From positions 35,389 through 99,388 of the forward strand of contig JADGEF010000002.1 in the NCBI GenBank assembly GCA_016744515.1: 64,000 bases of DNA, read 5' to 3'. Origin of the DNA: Marinifilaceae bacterium (lineage in GTDB: Bacteria > Bacteroidota > Bacteroidia > Bacteroidales > Marinifilaceae). Positions 6,879-16,055 of the stretch are shown here, in pieces. The notes under the pieces are model-generated. The model did no database searches. It was not told where the DNA came from and saw only the letters and a program-made list of their open reading frames with translations. A program made the translations under genes and the position numbers. The first letter of the stretch is position 1; each line of letters starts with the position of its first letter.

Positions 6879-9266
6879 CTATTTCTGATTACTAAATGAA
6901 TAAGTGATTTTAAACGACAGGTAAGGTTCCAAATTATAAGATTCCTTGATATAAAAATTAGGCCCTTTACTTACTGATTCATATTTAATGCTATTAAAAA
7001 CATTGGAGCACGATAGCATCACTTGCCATTGATTATCTTTAAATCCTTTCTTAATTGCGAGATTCGAATACCAATAAGCATCGCGTTTCAATTGCGCAGT
7101 AATCATCGGGCTTTGATATTTAAAATCCCATTTAAGAACGATATTTTGAGGCAATGTAAAACTATTATTAATGCGGCTATCCGTACGAAATTGAGTTTCC
7201 TTCTTTTTGAACTGATCAATGTTAACATCTAATTTATAAGAAAATAGAGAACTTGAGATATTCAAATTCCACCAGCTATACAAATCTACTCCAATCATTA
7301 ATTCGGTTCCAACACTCCACGATTTACCAACATTTTCACGGGTACTGATCAAAACATTAGCAACATCCGTTCGCGAAAATTCCTGAATCACATCTCGTGT
7401 ATTACGCGCAAAAACTTCGACACCTACAAAATCTTTATCCCAAGATTTTTTATAAGCCATTTCAAAAGCATGTGTAAATGATGGCATTAAATTACCATTT
7501 CCCTTTGAGTTTGAATAAGGCGAATCGTATGATAAAATAGGAATCAGATGCCAGTACTGTGGACGTCTAACACGTTTCGAATAACTTGCTGCTAATTGGT
7601 GGTTTTCAGAAAAATTATAAACCGTGTGCACACTGGGAAACAAAGTTGTAAAGGATTTTACCGAAGGAACTTTAATCAATTCACCATCTTTAGACAGATA
7701 CTCATAATTAGATTGCCTTTCAGTCCATTCATTTCGGATTCCTAACTGATATTCAAACTTATCAAAAGTACTTTTCAGCGAGATGTATGCAGAATAAACA
7801 TCTTGTTTAAAATTAACTTTTTGATCTAGTGGCTCATTTGAAAATGGCACTAAATTTCCTTCTTCATCAAAAACACCATTTACTGAAACAACTTTAGGAA
7901 TATGATCTGTGTTCAATTTAAGCCCCATATCGAAAGAGGTTTTCTCACTTAGCTTATTCTGGTATCCAATTTTCGCATTTACAATTGTTTCATTATACTC
8001 TTTCCCTTCCCTTCCTTCTTGAACCAATACATTAGTATATTGTTTTTCATCAAGTTGTTTTTCATTAAAAGGATGCAAATAACTACTGTAATTAACTGAA
8101 GTCGAAAGCAGATGTGTTCGGTCTTTGGTAAAAGCATGTTCGTATTTAAAATTGCTCCCTATATACTGGTAATCATATTTATATTCACCTTTAAATTGAT
8201 AAAGCTTATTTGAAATAATAGAAGAAGCATTTTCAACTATTTCAGAAACATCTCCCTCTCTGGTATTACTCTGATTTGAAGCAAGAAGATTTCCATTGAT
8301 ATTAAAATCGATACAATCTTTATCCGTAAGATCATAGTTAAAACCAAACTCTGTATAATTTTGGTTGCCTCCACCTCTCTTATTCATATCAGAATACACC
8401 GTATAGAGATAATCTCCTTCGGTATTTATTCTATCAGTAACGACACTCGCTTTCTCCCAAACTCTATGATTCATATTTCCCTCGAGATACCAACTACCGC
8501 GATCACTTTGTTTATTAATTGAATAGTTTAGCCTATAATCACCATAAGTCGAAGCACGTGTTGTTGCGCTAATTGCATACCCTTTTAGTCTGTTCTTTTT
8601 CAAAAGGACGTTAATAATACCCGCAGTACCTTCAGCATCATATTTCGCAGATGGATTTGTAATAACTTCAATTTTATCGATTCTATCGGATGGTATTTGC
8701 CTAAGTTTCTCTTCTCCATTCGACACGGCTTGCCCATTAATAAAAACACTAAATGTACCATCACCTCTATAAGTAAGCCTTCCCTCGAAATCAACTTGTA
8801 AGGAAGGGATGTTTTCAAGCAAATCCATAGCCACTGAAGCCCCAGGAAAACTGCTAGCATTAATCACCTTCTTATCGACTTTATAACTAATAGCAGGAGG
8901 CGTTGCTCTTACAACAAGCTCGCTTATATTTTCAGAAAGAACATCGAGCTTTATAATACCTATATCTCGCAGCCCCCTTTGAAGTCTTAGCTTATCGATA
9001 ACGACAGACTGATAACCGATAAAACTAAGCTTAAGGCTATACTGTCCTGCTTTAATATCTTTTATAAGAAAGTACCCATCACCATCGGTAATGGTTCCTA
9101 ACAAAACGGTAGAATCAACAGGAGATTTAAGTATAGCATTCGCATAAGGCAATGGATTGTTACTTACTTTATCAATAAGAGTACCACTTATCTTACAGTT
9201 TTGAGCTGAAACCAAACAATAAACGGATAAAAGCAACAACGTAAAAATTAAATTCTTCATAATCAT
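6879..9266 (-). CDS. TonB-type outer-membrane beta-barrel protein with CarboxypepD_reg-like N-terminal domain
   Basis: 795 residues. Signal peptide (MKNLIFTLLLLSVYCLVSAQ), then a carboxypeptidase-regulatory-like beta-sandwich (ISGTLIDKVSNNPLPYANA ... GDGYFLIKDIKAGQYSLKL), a plug domain (LLENIPSLQVDFEGRLTYRG, then RIDKIEVITNPSAKYDAEGT), and a long barrel of alternating strands ending in a C-terminal YSFSNQK. It matches the Bacteroidota outer membrane beta-barrel family (OMP_b-brl_3) related to TonB-dependent receptors. No SusD partner or TonB box region is evident, so the substrate is unknown. The gene lies between the two copies of the repeated hairpin. Confidence 0.9.
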   Translation of the reverse strand: MIMKNLIFTLLLLSVYCLVSAQNCKISGTLIDKVSNNPLPYANAILKSPVDSTVLLGTITDGDGYFLIKDIKAGQYSLKLSFIGYQSVVIDKLRLQRGLRDIGIIKLDVLSENISELVVRATPPAISYKVDKKVINASSFPGASVAMDLLENIPSLQVDFEGRLTYRGDGTFSVFINGQAVSNGEEKLRQIPSDRIDKIEVITNPSAKYDAEGTAGIINVLLKKNRLKGYAISATTRASTYGDYRLNYSINKQSDRGSWYLEGNMNHRVWEKASVVTDRINTEGDYLYTVYSDMNKRGGGNQNYTEFGFNYDLTDKDCIDFNINGNLLASNQSNTREGDVSEIVENASSIISNKLYQFKGEYKYDYQYIGSNFKYEHAFTKDRTHLLSTSVNYSSYLHPFNEKQLDEKQYTNVLVQEGREGKEYNETIVNAKIGYQNKLSEKTSFDMGLKLNTDHIPKVVSVNGVFDEEGNLVPFSNEPLDQKVNFKQDVYSAYISLKSTFDKFEYQLGIRNEWTERQSNYEYLSKDGELIKVPSVKSFTTLFPSVHTVYNFSENHQLAASYSKRVRRPQYWHLIPILSYDSPYSNSKGNGNLMPSFTHAFEMAYKKSWDKDFVGVEVFARNTRDVIQEFSRTDVANVLISTRENVGKSWSVGTELMIGVDLYSWWNLNISSSLFSYKLDVNIDQFKKKETQFRTDSRINNSFTLPQNIVLKWDFKYQSPMITAQLKRDAYWYSNLAIKKGFKDNQWQVMLSCSNVFNSIKYESVSKGPNFYIKESYNLEPYLSFKITYSFSNQK

Positions 9267-9518
9267 TATAGTGTTATAACACTCAATTAAAACTGAGTAA
9301 TGGCAGCCTCCAACAGAATTTAAAGGAGTTGAGGATTGAATTTAAGTTAAATATTTATTCTCCATTAAAACGAACAATTGCATGAATTAGTTACAACTGG
9401 ATTGATTTTTTTTTAAAGAAAAGAATCCCTAATTTAAAATCCCATTATAACATTAGCGAATCAACTTGTTGGATATAAACATTTACAAAACAATGCTCGA
9501 TGTAAAAGCTTAAAACAT

Positions 9519-9552
9519 AAAAGAGGCTTGTCAGTTGTGACAAGCCTCTTTT
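9519..9552. terminator. 15-bp hairpin terminator (copy 2 of the repeated element)
   Basis: Stem 9519-9533 with 9538-9552, loop gttg. The 5' flank (taaaacataaaagaggcttg) matches copy 1 at 6793 almost exactly, while the loop is the reverse complement of copy 1's. On the minus strand it terminates the region just upstream, which holds only a 21-aa ORF, before the outer-membrane gene starts at 9266. Confidence 0.75.
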
Positions 9553-9576
9553 CTTATAATTCAACAGTCTATATTT

Positions 9577-9642
9577 TTAAATGCCTTCTTTAACGGTTAC
9601 TTCAGTCATAGAAGGTGTACTCCGATTTTGGTAACGATTCAT
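9577..9642 (-). CDS. Candidate 21-aa micro-ORF with own promoter box and terminator
   Basis: ATG (9640-9642) to TAA (9577-9579) encodes MNRYQNRSTPSMTEVTVKEG plus Ile. A TAGATTTG box (plus-strand 9693-9700) matches the -7 consensus TAnnTTTG about 50 nt upstream, and the strong hairpin at 9519-9552 follows 25 nt downstream. This could be a short leader transcript for the outer-membrane gene, a small protein, or a small RNA. No -33 box at good spacing was found, and the ORF may be chance. Confidence 0.3.
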   Translation of the reverse strand: MNRYQNRSTPSMTEVTVKEGI

Positions 9643-9776
9643 TCTGATAATTTACATCTTATTTTTATTTGATCTTGATTAATAATACGTGTCAAATCTA
9701 AAATAATTTTCTGTAAAACGAATATGATTCAAATCACAAACGACTAGAATTCGCTTTTTGTACGAGTTTTAATCTC

Positions 9777-11573
9777 TTAATTCGAATACTGCAATTGAAT
9801 CAATTTGTTATATTTACCTTCTATCATCAGCATCAATTCATCATGTGTGCCCTGCTCAACAATCTCACCTTGTTCCAAGACGATAATTTCATCGGCCTTT
9901 CTAACAGTAGACAAGCGGTGTGCAATCACTATGGATGTTCTTCCTTTCATCAGCTTCTCTAATGCTTCCTGAACCAGTTGCTCCGATTGAGAATCTAATG
10001 AAGAAGTAGCTTCATCCAAAATTAGAATTTTAGGGTCCTTAAGAATCGCACGTGCTATGGCTATTCGTTGACGTTGCCCACCTGAAAGCTGAGTGCCACG
10101 TTCTCCTACTACCGTATCAAACTTTTCGGGAAAGCGATTGATGAATTCCATAGCATTAGCCTTTTTAGCGGCTTCGTAAATTTCCTCTTCACTTGCACCA
10201 GGCTTGCCATAGGCAATATTTTCACCTATGCTTCCACCAAATAGAAAAATGTCCTGAGGCACCAAGGATATCTGGCTTCTTAAAGCTGATAAAGGAAATT
10301 CATGACTATCAACTTGATCGAAAAACAAACTATTCTTAGGTGGACGGTGCAACATCAGAAGCAGTGAAGCCATGGTGCTTTTTCCTGCACCACTATGCCC
10401 AACAAGTGCGATCATTTTATTGCTTTCAATTTCTAAATTGACATTATTCAGAACTCCCTGTTCTATTCTTGAAGGATAAGCAAAGGTCAAGTTTCTAAAG
10501 CTAATTTCGCCCTCCATCCTATATTTAGGATCAATATCCTTGATATCTTGAATATCCTCAGGCACTTCATCATAGATCTTGAACAGGTCTTCAGTAGCTC
10601 CAATAAACTTCTGAATACTGGTGTACACATTAGCCAAACCACTTATAGTCCCCCCCACAAAAACAGAATAAATTACAAAGGAGAATAAATCTCCAGATTG
10701 CATTTCACCTGCTTGCAGTAAACGAGAACCTTGCCAAACCATAGCGGCAATCGCACCAAATAAGCCGAGAATAATAAAAGAGGAAAATGCCCCTCTGTAC
10801 TTGCCTCTCGTCATGCCTAAATCTGCAATTTCAATGGTTTTCTTTTTGTATCGTGCAATTTCAATAGATTCATTCGTAAATGCTTTTACAGATTGAATGC
10901 CTTGAAGGGTTTCTTCAATAATTGTATTGGAATCTGCCAGTTTCGTTTGCACGTCTTTAGAAAATTTTCGAATAAATCGACCAAAGAATCTTGCCACTAT
11001 CATTGTTGGTGGCAGCGTAATCAGCATAAAGGCAGTCAGTTTTATCGATATGATAGCCAAAAGCGTAATACCACCAGTAATGACGATAATCTGACGTATA
11101 AATTCAGCCAGCGTGCTAGTCATAGTTTCCTGAAGCAAAATTACATCGGCTGAGATTCGACTATTCAGTTCCCCCACTCGTCTTCTTTCAAAAAACTGTA
11201 AGGGTAGTTTTATTAAATGACGATAAGTAGCCTGACGAAGTGCAGCAAGCGATCTCTCGGTTACATTAACAAATAAAACAATGCGAAAATATGAAAAGGT
11301 CGCCTGAACGATTAAGACAAGAGCAATCAATATAGCCGTTTGGTTTAAGGTCTGTCCCAATGTTGTAGAATTACCTGTGTTCACCAAATCGCCAAGTAAT
11401 TTCGGGAAAGCTAGGCTAGCCAAACTTGAACCCAGCAGGAAAAATATGCCTAGAAAATACTGACCACGGTAAGGTTTGATGTATTTATAAAGCCTGAAGG
11501 CATTGCGTATGCCACTTTTATTTATTTTCCCTTTGGGAACATTCGATGTATCTGCCGTATGTGATCTTGCCAT
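9777..11573 (-). CDS. ABC transporter, fused permease-ATPase (MsbA/ABCB-type exporter)
   Basis: 598 residues. The N-terminal ~330 residues contain six hydrophobic segments of a type I exporter domain. The C-terminal nucleotide-binding domain has Walker A GHSGAGKST (near residue 395), Q-loop SLVPQDIFLFGGSIGENIAY, signature LSGGQRQRIAIARA, Walker B ILILDEATSSLD and H-loop IAHRLST. It is a half-transporter that would work as a homodimer in the inner membrane, exporting lipids or hydrophobic compounds. Substrate not predictable. It is a single gene; the upstream 270 bp contain the terminator of the racemase gene. Confidence 0.93.
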   Translation of the reverse strand: MARSHTADTSNVPKGKINKSGIRNAFRLYKYIKPYRGQYFLGIFFLLGSSLASLAFPKLLGDLVNTGNSTTLGQTLNQTAILIALVLIVQATFSYFRIVLFVNVTERSLAALRQATYRHLIKLPLQFFERRRVGELNSRISADVILLQETMTSTLAEFIRQIIVITGGITLLAIISIKLTAFMLITLPPTMIVARFFGRFIRKFSKDVQTKLADSNTIIEETLQGIQSVKAFTNESIEIARYKKKTIEIADLGMTRGKYRGAFSSFIILGLFGAIAAMVWQGSRLLQAGEMQSGDLFSFVIYSVFVGGTISGLANVYTSIQKFIGATEDLFKIYDEVPEDIQDIKDIDPKYRMEGEISFRNLTFAYPSRIEQGVLNNVNLEIESNKMIALVGHSGAGKSTMASLLLMLHRPPKNSLFFDQVDSHEFPLSALRSQISLVPQDIFLFGGSIGENIAYGKPGASEEEIYEAAKKANAMEFINRFPEKFDTVVGERGTQLSGGQRQRIAIARAILKDPKILILDEATSSLDSQSEQLVQEALEKLMKGRTSIVIAHRLSTVRKADEIIVLEQGEIVEQGTHDELMLMIEGKYNKLIQLQYSN

Positions 11574-11663
11574 TCTTAAATTTTATTATTTGGTATTATT
11601 CTTAATAATACAGAAATAAGCTGAGATAATAATTCTCAGAAAGATTTTTATTGGCATTATTAT

Positions 11664-11714
11664 AAAAAAAAGCCTAACAGTTTAATCTACATCTTGTAAA
11701 TAAACTGTCAGGCT
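11664..11714 (-). terminator. Terminator for the racemase/GNAT transcript
   Basis: On the minus strand a 14-position stem (plus-strand 11671-11684 with 11701-11714, one mismatch) is followed by eight T residues (plus-strand A at 11664-11671). It lies 128 bp downstream of the racemase stop. Confidence 0.85.
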
Positions 11715-11842
11715 TAAGTAATTATAGCTTACACTTGGTATAAAAAGAGATAGACATTTCCGTGCACACCCTTTTCTAAGCTTAGATATTTTGATAGCTG
11801 CAAGCTCTTTCGAATTTGCAGTCCAAACTCAATTCCTTTAAA

Positions 11843-12928
11843 CTATGTTGTACTAGCGTTTTTCACTTTCTTTTCTATATATTTTGAGTTCATTATTCTA
11901 AGAATTCCCATATAATCTAATTCAAACTCAATTAAGTCACCAACCTTATATTTCTTTTTATTTTCGTCAAGGTCAATCACAATCATATCGGAACTCGCAC
12001 CAGCTACTTTTAAACTTCTGTCAACCAACTCAATATGATCTATCTCTACATCAAGAAGCCCTAAGTCAATAATAGCTCGATATGATGTTTCACCAATATC
12101 ACTTTCGTTAAATTCAAAACTTTCGCCCTCCACATTTGTGCCCATTTCACCATGTGGAATAAGAGGTTTTTCAATTAGTTCAATTATTTCTGTATTCAAA
12201 CTAAATACATCAGAGTGCATTTTCTCGAATTTTGTATTATTATATACATCTGTTCCAAGAAACAATGTTTCGCCTACTCTAAAATGATTGATTCCTTTTG
12301 GTAAAAGATTTTGAAAGATCAACGGAATAGTCACTGAAGAACCACCTGAAACATAAGGAATTTGTTTATCAAACTTTGCTTCAATTAACTGTTCGTATAG
12401 ACTTAACTGAATGAGTTTATCGTGATTAGGCAAAACACCATACAAGCAGGACAAATTGGTTCCGATACCTACAACTTGTATGTTTTCTAACTTAAAAACA
12501 CTCTCATAAAAAGCTATTAAGTGTTCACCTAAAACGCCTTCTCTAAGTTCTCCAAGCTCAATCATAATGATGATCTTGTGCGTCTTATTTTGTTTTTTTG
12601 CTTCTTTTGATAAAAGCTTAATCGTTTGAAACTCCGTATTCATACTAATATCTGCATATTTAACGATTTTAGGTATGGATCGTTTTGCAGGAGGTTTAAT
12701 ATAAACCGTTTCAATTTTTGGGTTAATTTCTTTTATTTCTCTCAAGTTAGAAACCCGAGAGTCGCAAATTTGTTTAATGTCGAATTTCAAAAGTTCTGTT
12801 AGAAACAGTTTATTGCCACTCAGCATTTTAGATACAATAGACCATTCAATCCCATTCTTTTCAAAAAGGGTATCGAGATAGTTATAATTTGATTTTAGTT
12901 TCTTAATATCAATCGTTACAAAGGCCAT
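11843..12928 (-). CDS. Alanine/ornithine racemase-family PLP enzyme
   Basis: 361 residues with an alanine-racemase-type PLP barrel. The catalytic Lys is likely K34 in WSIVSKMLSG, and the barrel shows KIIIMIELGELREGV, GIGTNLSCLYG and VGETLFLGTDVY. This pattern fits the ornithine-racemase (Orr)-like group (predicted amino-acid racemases, ~350-360 aa) rather than the biosynthetic alanine racemase, which is present separately at 13740-14894. Substrate is therefore uncertain: ornithine or another basic or neutral amino acid. It starts 5 bp after the GNAT gene and shares its transcript. Confidence 0.8.
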   Translation of the reverse strand: MAFVTIDIKKLKSNYNYLDTLFEKNGIEWSIVSKMLSGNKLFLTELLKFDIKQICDSRVSNLREIKEINPKIETVYIKPPAKRSIPKIVKYADISMNTEFQTIKLLSKEAKKQNKTHKIIIMIELGELREGVLGEHLIAFYESVFKLENIQVVGIGTNLSCLYGVLPNHDKLIQLSLYEQLIEAKFDKQIPYVSGGSSVTIPLIFQNLLPKGINHFRVGETLFLGTDVYNNTKFEKMHSDVFSLNTEIIELIEKPLIPHGEMGTNVEGESFEFNESDIGETSYRAIIDLGLLDVEIDHIELVDRSLKVAGASSDMIVIDLDENKKKYKVGDLIEFELDYMGILRIMNSKYIEKKVKNASTT

Positions 12929-12933
12929 TATTT

Positions 12934-13374
12934 CTATTTTTTATATCGCATTTCAACATACTTACTACTAAATCCCACTTTTTCATATAAAAATCTTGCT
13001 GGATTTTCGGGCTCAACGTGCAAAGCAATACTGCCTTCTGCATGATCAATTGCTTCTTGCATTAATGCTTTACCTATTCCTTTCCCCCTATGATTTTTAT
13101 GAGTTGCAATATAAACTAAGATATTCTCAGGAATATAATCTTTCATCCCTGTTTGATTAACGACTACTACTCCTGAAATTTCATCTTCTAAGTAAGACAC
13201 CAAAATAAATCCCCCAAATGAAACTGTTTCCTTCAAAGCGTAATCAACCGCTTTTTCTATATCAGGTCTTGGGTCTCCATATTCTTGTAAATTATCGAAT
13301 AAGAAGTTTATTAAGCCTTCTTTTTCTGTAATATTCGGTTTGCTTGTTGGACTGAATGCTTTTGTTTGAACCAT
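12934..13374 (-). CDS. GNAT-family N-acetyltransferase
   Basis: 146 residues. The acetyl-CoA binding signature is present near residue 95-105 (THKNHRGKGIGKALMQEA: the RGxGxG/A motif), followed by the usual beta5-alpha4 region (IALHVEPENPARFLYEKVGF). Acceptor substrate unknown. Because it is translationally packed with the racemase downstream (5-bp gap), it may acetylate the amino acid that the racemase makes. This is inference from context. Confidence 0.87.
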   Translation of the reverse strand: MVQTKAFSPTSKPNITEKEGLINFLFDNLQEYGDPRPDIEKAVDYALKETVSFGGFILVSYLEDEISGVVVVNQTGMKDYIPENILVYIATHKNHRGKGIGKALMQEAIDHAEGSIALHVEPENPARFLYEKVGFSSKYVEMRYKK

Positions 13375-13566
13375 AAAAATTATATTCGTTTATACTCTAT
13401 AAGTCTAATAGACGACTTAATTAAAATTCCGTGCCGTATAGGTCACTTCAAAAATCACAACACACTGTATATGAGCGATAAAGAGATTTAATGCTCAACA
13501 TATCATTTACAACGCCGCTTACTAATTGTTATTTTGTTCAAAGATAGCACTTTTCCCGTATTACTT

Positions 13567-13626
13567 ATAACGCATCCTTAGCTCCCGTCTGATATTTTCT
13601 TTTCTTTAGATTTCAGATTGCGTTAT
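13567..13626. repeat. 8-bp inverted repeat in the gap upstream of the GNAT gene
   Basis: ATAACGCA at 13567-13574 faces TGCGTTAT at 13619-13626, about 60 bp end to end. The gap 13375-13643 has no ORF. The TAAC...GTTA ends and the length are reminiscent of integron attC sites, but the internal core boxes do not match well, so it is described only as an inverted repeat. Confidence 0.4.
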
Positions 13627-13643
13627 GTTATGTTTTGTGAGTC

Positions 13644-13736
13644 TTATCTCTTAGGTAGTAATTGAATAGATGCAAAAACCATTGCTGAAACGGTTATGCA
13701 GAAGAGATTTACATCTAATCCAAAAGGCAATGCCAT
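13644..13736 (-). pseudogene. Fossil 3' end of a second sodium:solute symporter gene
   Basis: The sequence reads as 30 codons (MALPFGLDVNLFCITVSAMV, then FASIQLLPKR) plus stop. It is homologous to the last 30 codons of the intact symporter at 16056-17471 (MVLPFGLDANFFGITVSAMV, then FTFIQLLPKR), with about ten base differences over 93 nt by eye. It begins 3 bp after the alanine racemase stop codon. The rest of the gene is absent, so it is a remnant left by duplication followed by deletion or by insertion of the racemase. Confidence 0.88.
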
Positions 13737-13739
13737 TTT

Positions 13740-14894
13740 TTATTTTTTCACAACAGTTCGCGTTATACTCTCTGATAAATGTGCTAATATTTCATAATTA
13801 AGTTCATCGCTTAAATCACTAAAAGCGCTGACTTTTATTTCTAATTTGCCCTGTTTCCCTATCAAGATAACTTCATCACCAGCTTCCACCTGTTTAATAT
13901 TACTTATATCTACAATAATCATATTCATGTTTACAACACCAATTACACTACATCTATGTCCACGAATAAGAACACGACCTTTGTTGCTCAATGAACGACT
14001 ATAACCCACAGAATATCCAACAGGAATTAAAGCAGTAGTAATATTATTTTGAGCCAGATAAGAAATACCATACCCAACAAATTCACCACTTTTAACTTCT
14101 TTAATAGCCATTATTTGACTTTTCCATCCCAGTATTCTTTTTAAAGGGTCAATTTTATTATTTTGATTATTTATGTACTGAATGAACACTTCAGTACTCG
14201 ACCAAAAGCCGTAAAGCATAATACCGATTCTTACCAAATCCATTCTTGTTTCAGGATAAACAAAAGCGGCTGCAGAATTAGCAACATGTCTGTATTTTGG
14301 AATCAAATCATTTACTTCAAGCTGAGCCAACATTTCATTGTACTTAAGCAACTGATTTTGTATTCTTAAATGGTTTGATACACTTTCGGCTCCAGCTAGA
14401 TGGGTACAGAATCCTGATAATTCAATATAAGACAGATTCTCTTTTAGGATATCAATAGCACAATCAAATTCTTTTAAATCTAATCCTGACCGATTCATTC
14501 CTGTTTCTATTTCAAGATGAATTTTTGCCTTTAAATTAAGCTCTTTTGCATATTTTATTGCCGTATTTAACCTTTCAATACTAAAGACAAAGAATTCTAT
14601 TCCTTTTTCAATTGCATCCTTAATGTTTTCGTCGGACAACCACCCCATAAGCATAATTGACCTTGGTTTTGCAAGACAATTATAAACACGAACAGCTTCG
14701 CTATAATAAAAAACGGAAAAGTGATCAATACCATATTTTTCAAAAACGGGTACAACTTGTTCTATGCCGTGCCCATAAGCATTAGCCTTAACAACTGCTG
14801 ATATTCTTACTTTATCACCAAATTTCGATCTCAAAAAAGAAATATTAGTCTTAACCGATTTTTCACTTAGTGTTATTATAGAATTATCAATCAT
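13740..14894 (-). CDS. alr: Alanine racemase, stand-alone form
   Basis: 384 residues. It interconverts L- and D-alanine with PLP. The PLP lysine is K36 in AVVKANAYGHG, the second catalytic residue is the Tyr of FVGYGISYLAQ near residue 275, and AGDEVILIGKQG belongs to the C-terminal beta domain. In many Bacteroidota the biosynthetic racemase is fused to MurF; this one is free-standing and overlaps the upstream amidohydrolase gene by 8 bp. With the adjacent symporter and amidohydrolase this suggests use of imported D-/N-acylated amino acids rather than only cell-wall supply. That role is inference. Confidence 0.9.
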   Translation of the reverse strand: MIDNSIITLSEKSVKTNISFLRSKFGDKVRISAVVKANAYGHGIEQVVPVFEKYGIDHFSVFYYSEAVRVYNCLAKPRSIMLMGWLSDENIKDAIEKGIEFFVFSIERLNTAIKYAKELNLKAKIHLEIETGMNRSGLDLKEFDCAIDILKENLSYIELSGFCTHLAGAESVSNHLRIQNQLLKYNEMLAQLEVNDLIPKYRHVANSAAAFVYPETRMDLVRIGIMLYGFWSSTEVFIQYINNQNNKIDPLKRILGWKSQIMAIKEVKSGEFVGYGISYLAQNNITTALIPVGYSVGYSRSLSNKGRVLIRGHRCSVIGVVNMNMIIVDISNIKQVEAGDEVILIGKQGKLEIKVSAFSDLSDELNYEILAHLSESITRTVVKK

Positions 14895-16035
14895 AAATAA
14901 AGGCGTTTTTGTAAATTGTATAAAATAGCTCTATCCCTGTTTCAATAATATCTTCGGGAAAATCAAAATCAGGATTATGAAGCTGTGGATGATTTAAACC
15001 AGACCCCAAACCAAAATAACAAGCTTTGTATTTTTCAGTAAAATAACCAAAATCTTCCGACCATTTAAAAGGCGTTGTCAAGTACTCCACTTCCATGCCA
15101 ATCTGTTTTGCTGATTGTTCAACGACATCAACACATCTATCATTATTAACTGTTGCTGGAAAGACTTCATTGTAAGAAATTTTACAGCTTAATTTTTCTG
15201 ATATAGAAATTTCTTTTATTATTTTCTCACATTGATTTGTAAGCAAATCCAGATCTTCATTTTCGAAAGCACGTAGTGTAATTCTCATTTCGGCATAACC
15301 TGGTGAGGTACCAAAAGATATTTCACCCAATTGTATGTGAATGATAGTCAGAAGTATAAAATCACGAAAAAGAGTTCGATCCTCTCTTAAACTATGTAAT
15401 CTATTGATTATTTGAGAAATTGCATTAGCAGGACTGATTCCATTTTGAGGTTCGGAAGCATGAGCTGTTTTACCAGTAAGCTTTACAGTCATCCCCTTTG
15501 ATCCAGACGCAAAACTACCTTTTTTAAGGATTATTCTATGTTTTTTTAAACCTGGCACATTGTGAAGCGCAAACATATAGTCTGGATTAATCGTCTTGAA
15601 TTTAGAATTCTCCATAACATCACGCGCACCTTGCTCTACTTCTTCGGCTGGTTGAAAAAGCAAAACTACTTTACCTTTAGTTGGGTGATCAGTTGAAATT
15701 TTCTGAGCCAAACCAGCTAAAATCGCCATATGCCCATCATGCCCACAAGCATGAGAAATATTATCATTCACTGATTTATACGCAATTTCGCTTATTTCTT
15801 TAATAGGCAAAGCGTCCAGTTCGGATCTAAACAGTATAGTTTTCCCTGGATTGGTTCCTTTAAAAATAAATAAGACGCCTGTATCACCAAGTCGAATAAT
15901 CTCGTCAGGCTTATATTCTTTTATAAAGTTTATAATCCGCTCTGAAGTCTTATACTCATCATTGGAAAGTTCAGGATGTTGATGCAATTCCCTTCTAAGC
16001 TCTATTATTTTCTGATTCATAGATTCGTCTTTCAA
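14887..16035 (-). CDS. M20-family amidohydrolase (N-acyl amino acid hydrolase type)
   Basis: 382 residues. Metal-binding motifs of the M20/M40 family are present: SHACGHDGHMAILAGLA near residue 93, PAEEVEQGARDVM with the catalytic Glu pair, and ALHNVPGL. The dimerisation domain follows (GKTAHASEPQNGISPANA). Such enzymes cleave N-acyl or N-acetyl amino acids, hippurate-like amides or gamma-amides. It follows the symporter by 20 bp and overlaps alr, so the three appear to form one operon that imports and processes an amidated amino acid. Exact substrate unknown; no signal peptide, so cytoplasmic. Confidence 0.88.
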   Translation of the reverse strand: MKDESMNQKIIELRRELHQHPELSNDEYKTSERIINFIKEYKPDEIIRLGDTGVLFIFKGTNPGKTILFRSELDALPIKEISEIAYKSVNDNISHACGHDGHMAILAGLAQKISTDHPTKGKVVLLFQPAEEVEQGARDVMENSKFKTINPDYMFALHNVPGLKKHRIILKKGSFASGSKGMTVKLTGKTAHASEPQNGISPANAISQIINRLHSLREDRTLFRDFILLTIIHIQLGEISFGTSPGYAEMRITLRAFENEDLDLLTNQCEKIIKEISISEKLSCKISYNEVFPATVNNDRCVDVVEQSAKQIGMEVEYLTTPFKWSEDFGYFTEKYKACYFGLGSGLNHPQLHNPDFDFPEDIIETGIELFYTIYKNAFIYD

Positions 16036-16055
16036 TTATAAAGTGAGTGACTATT

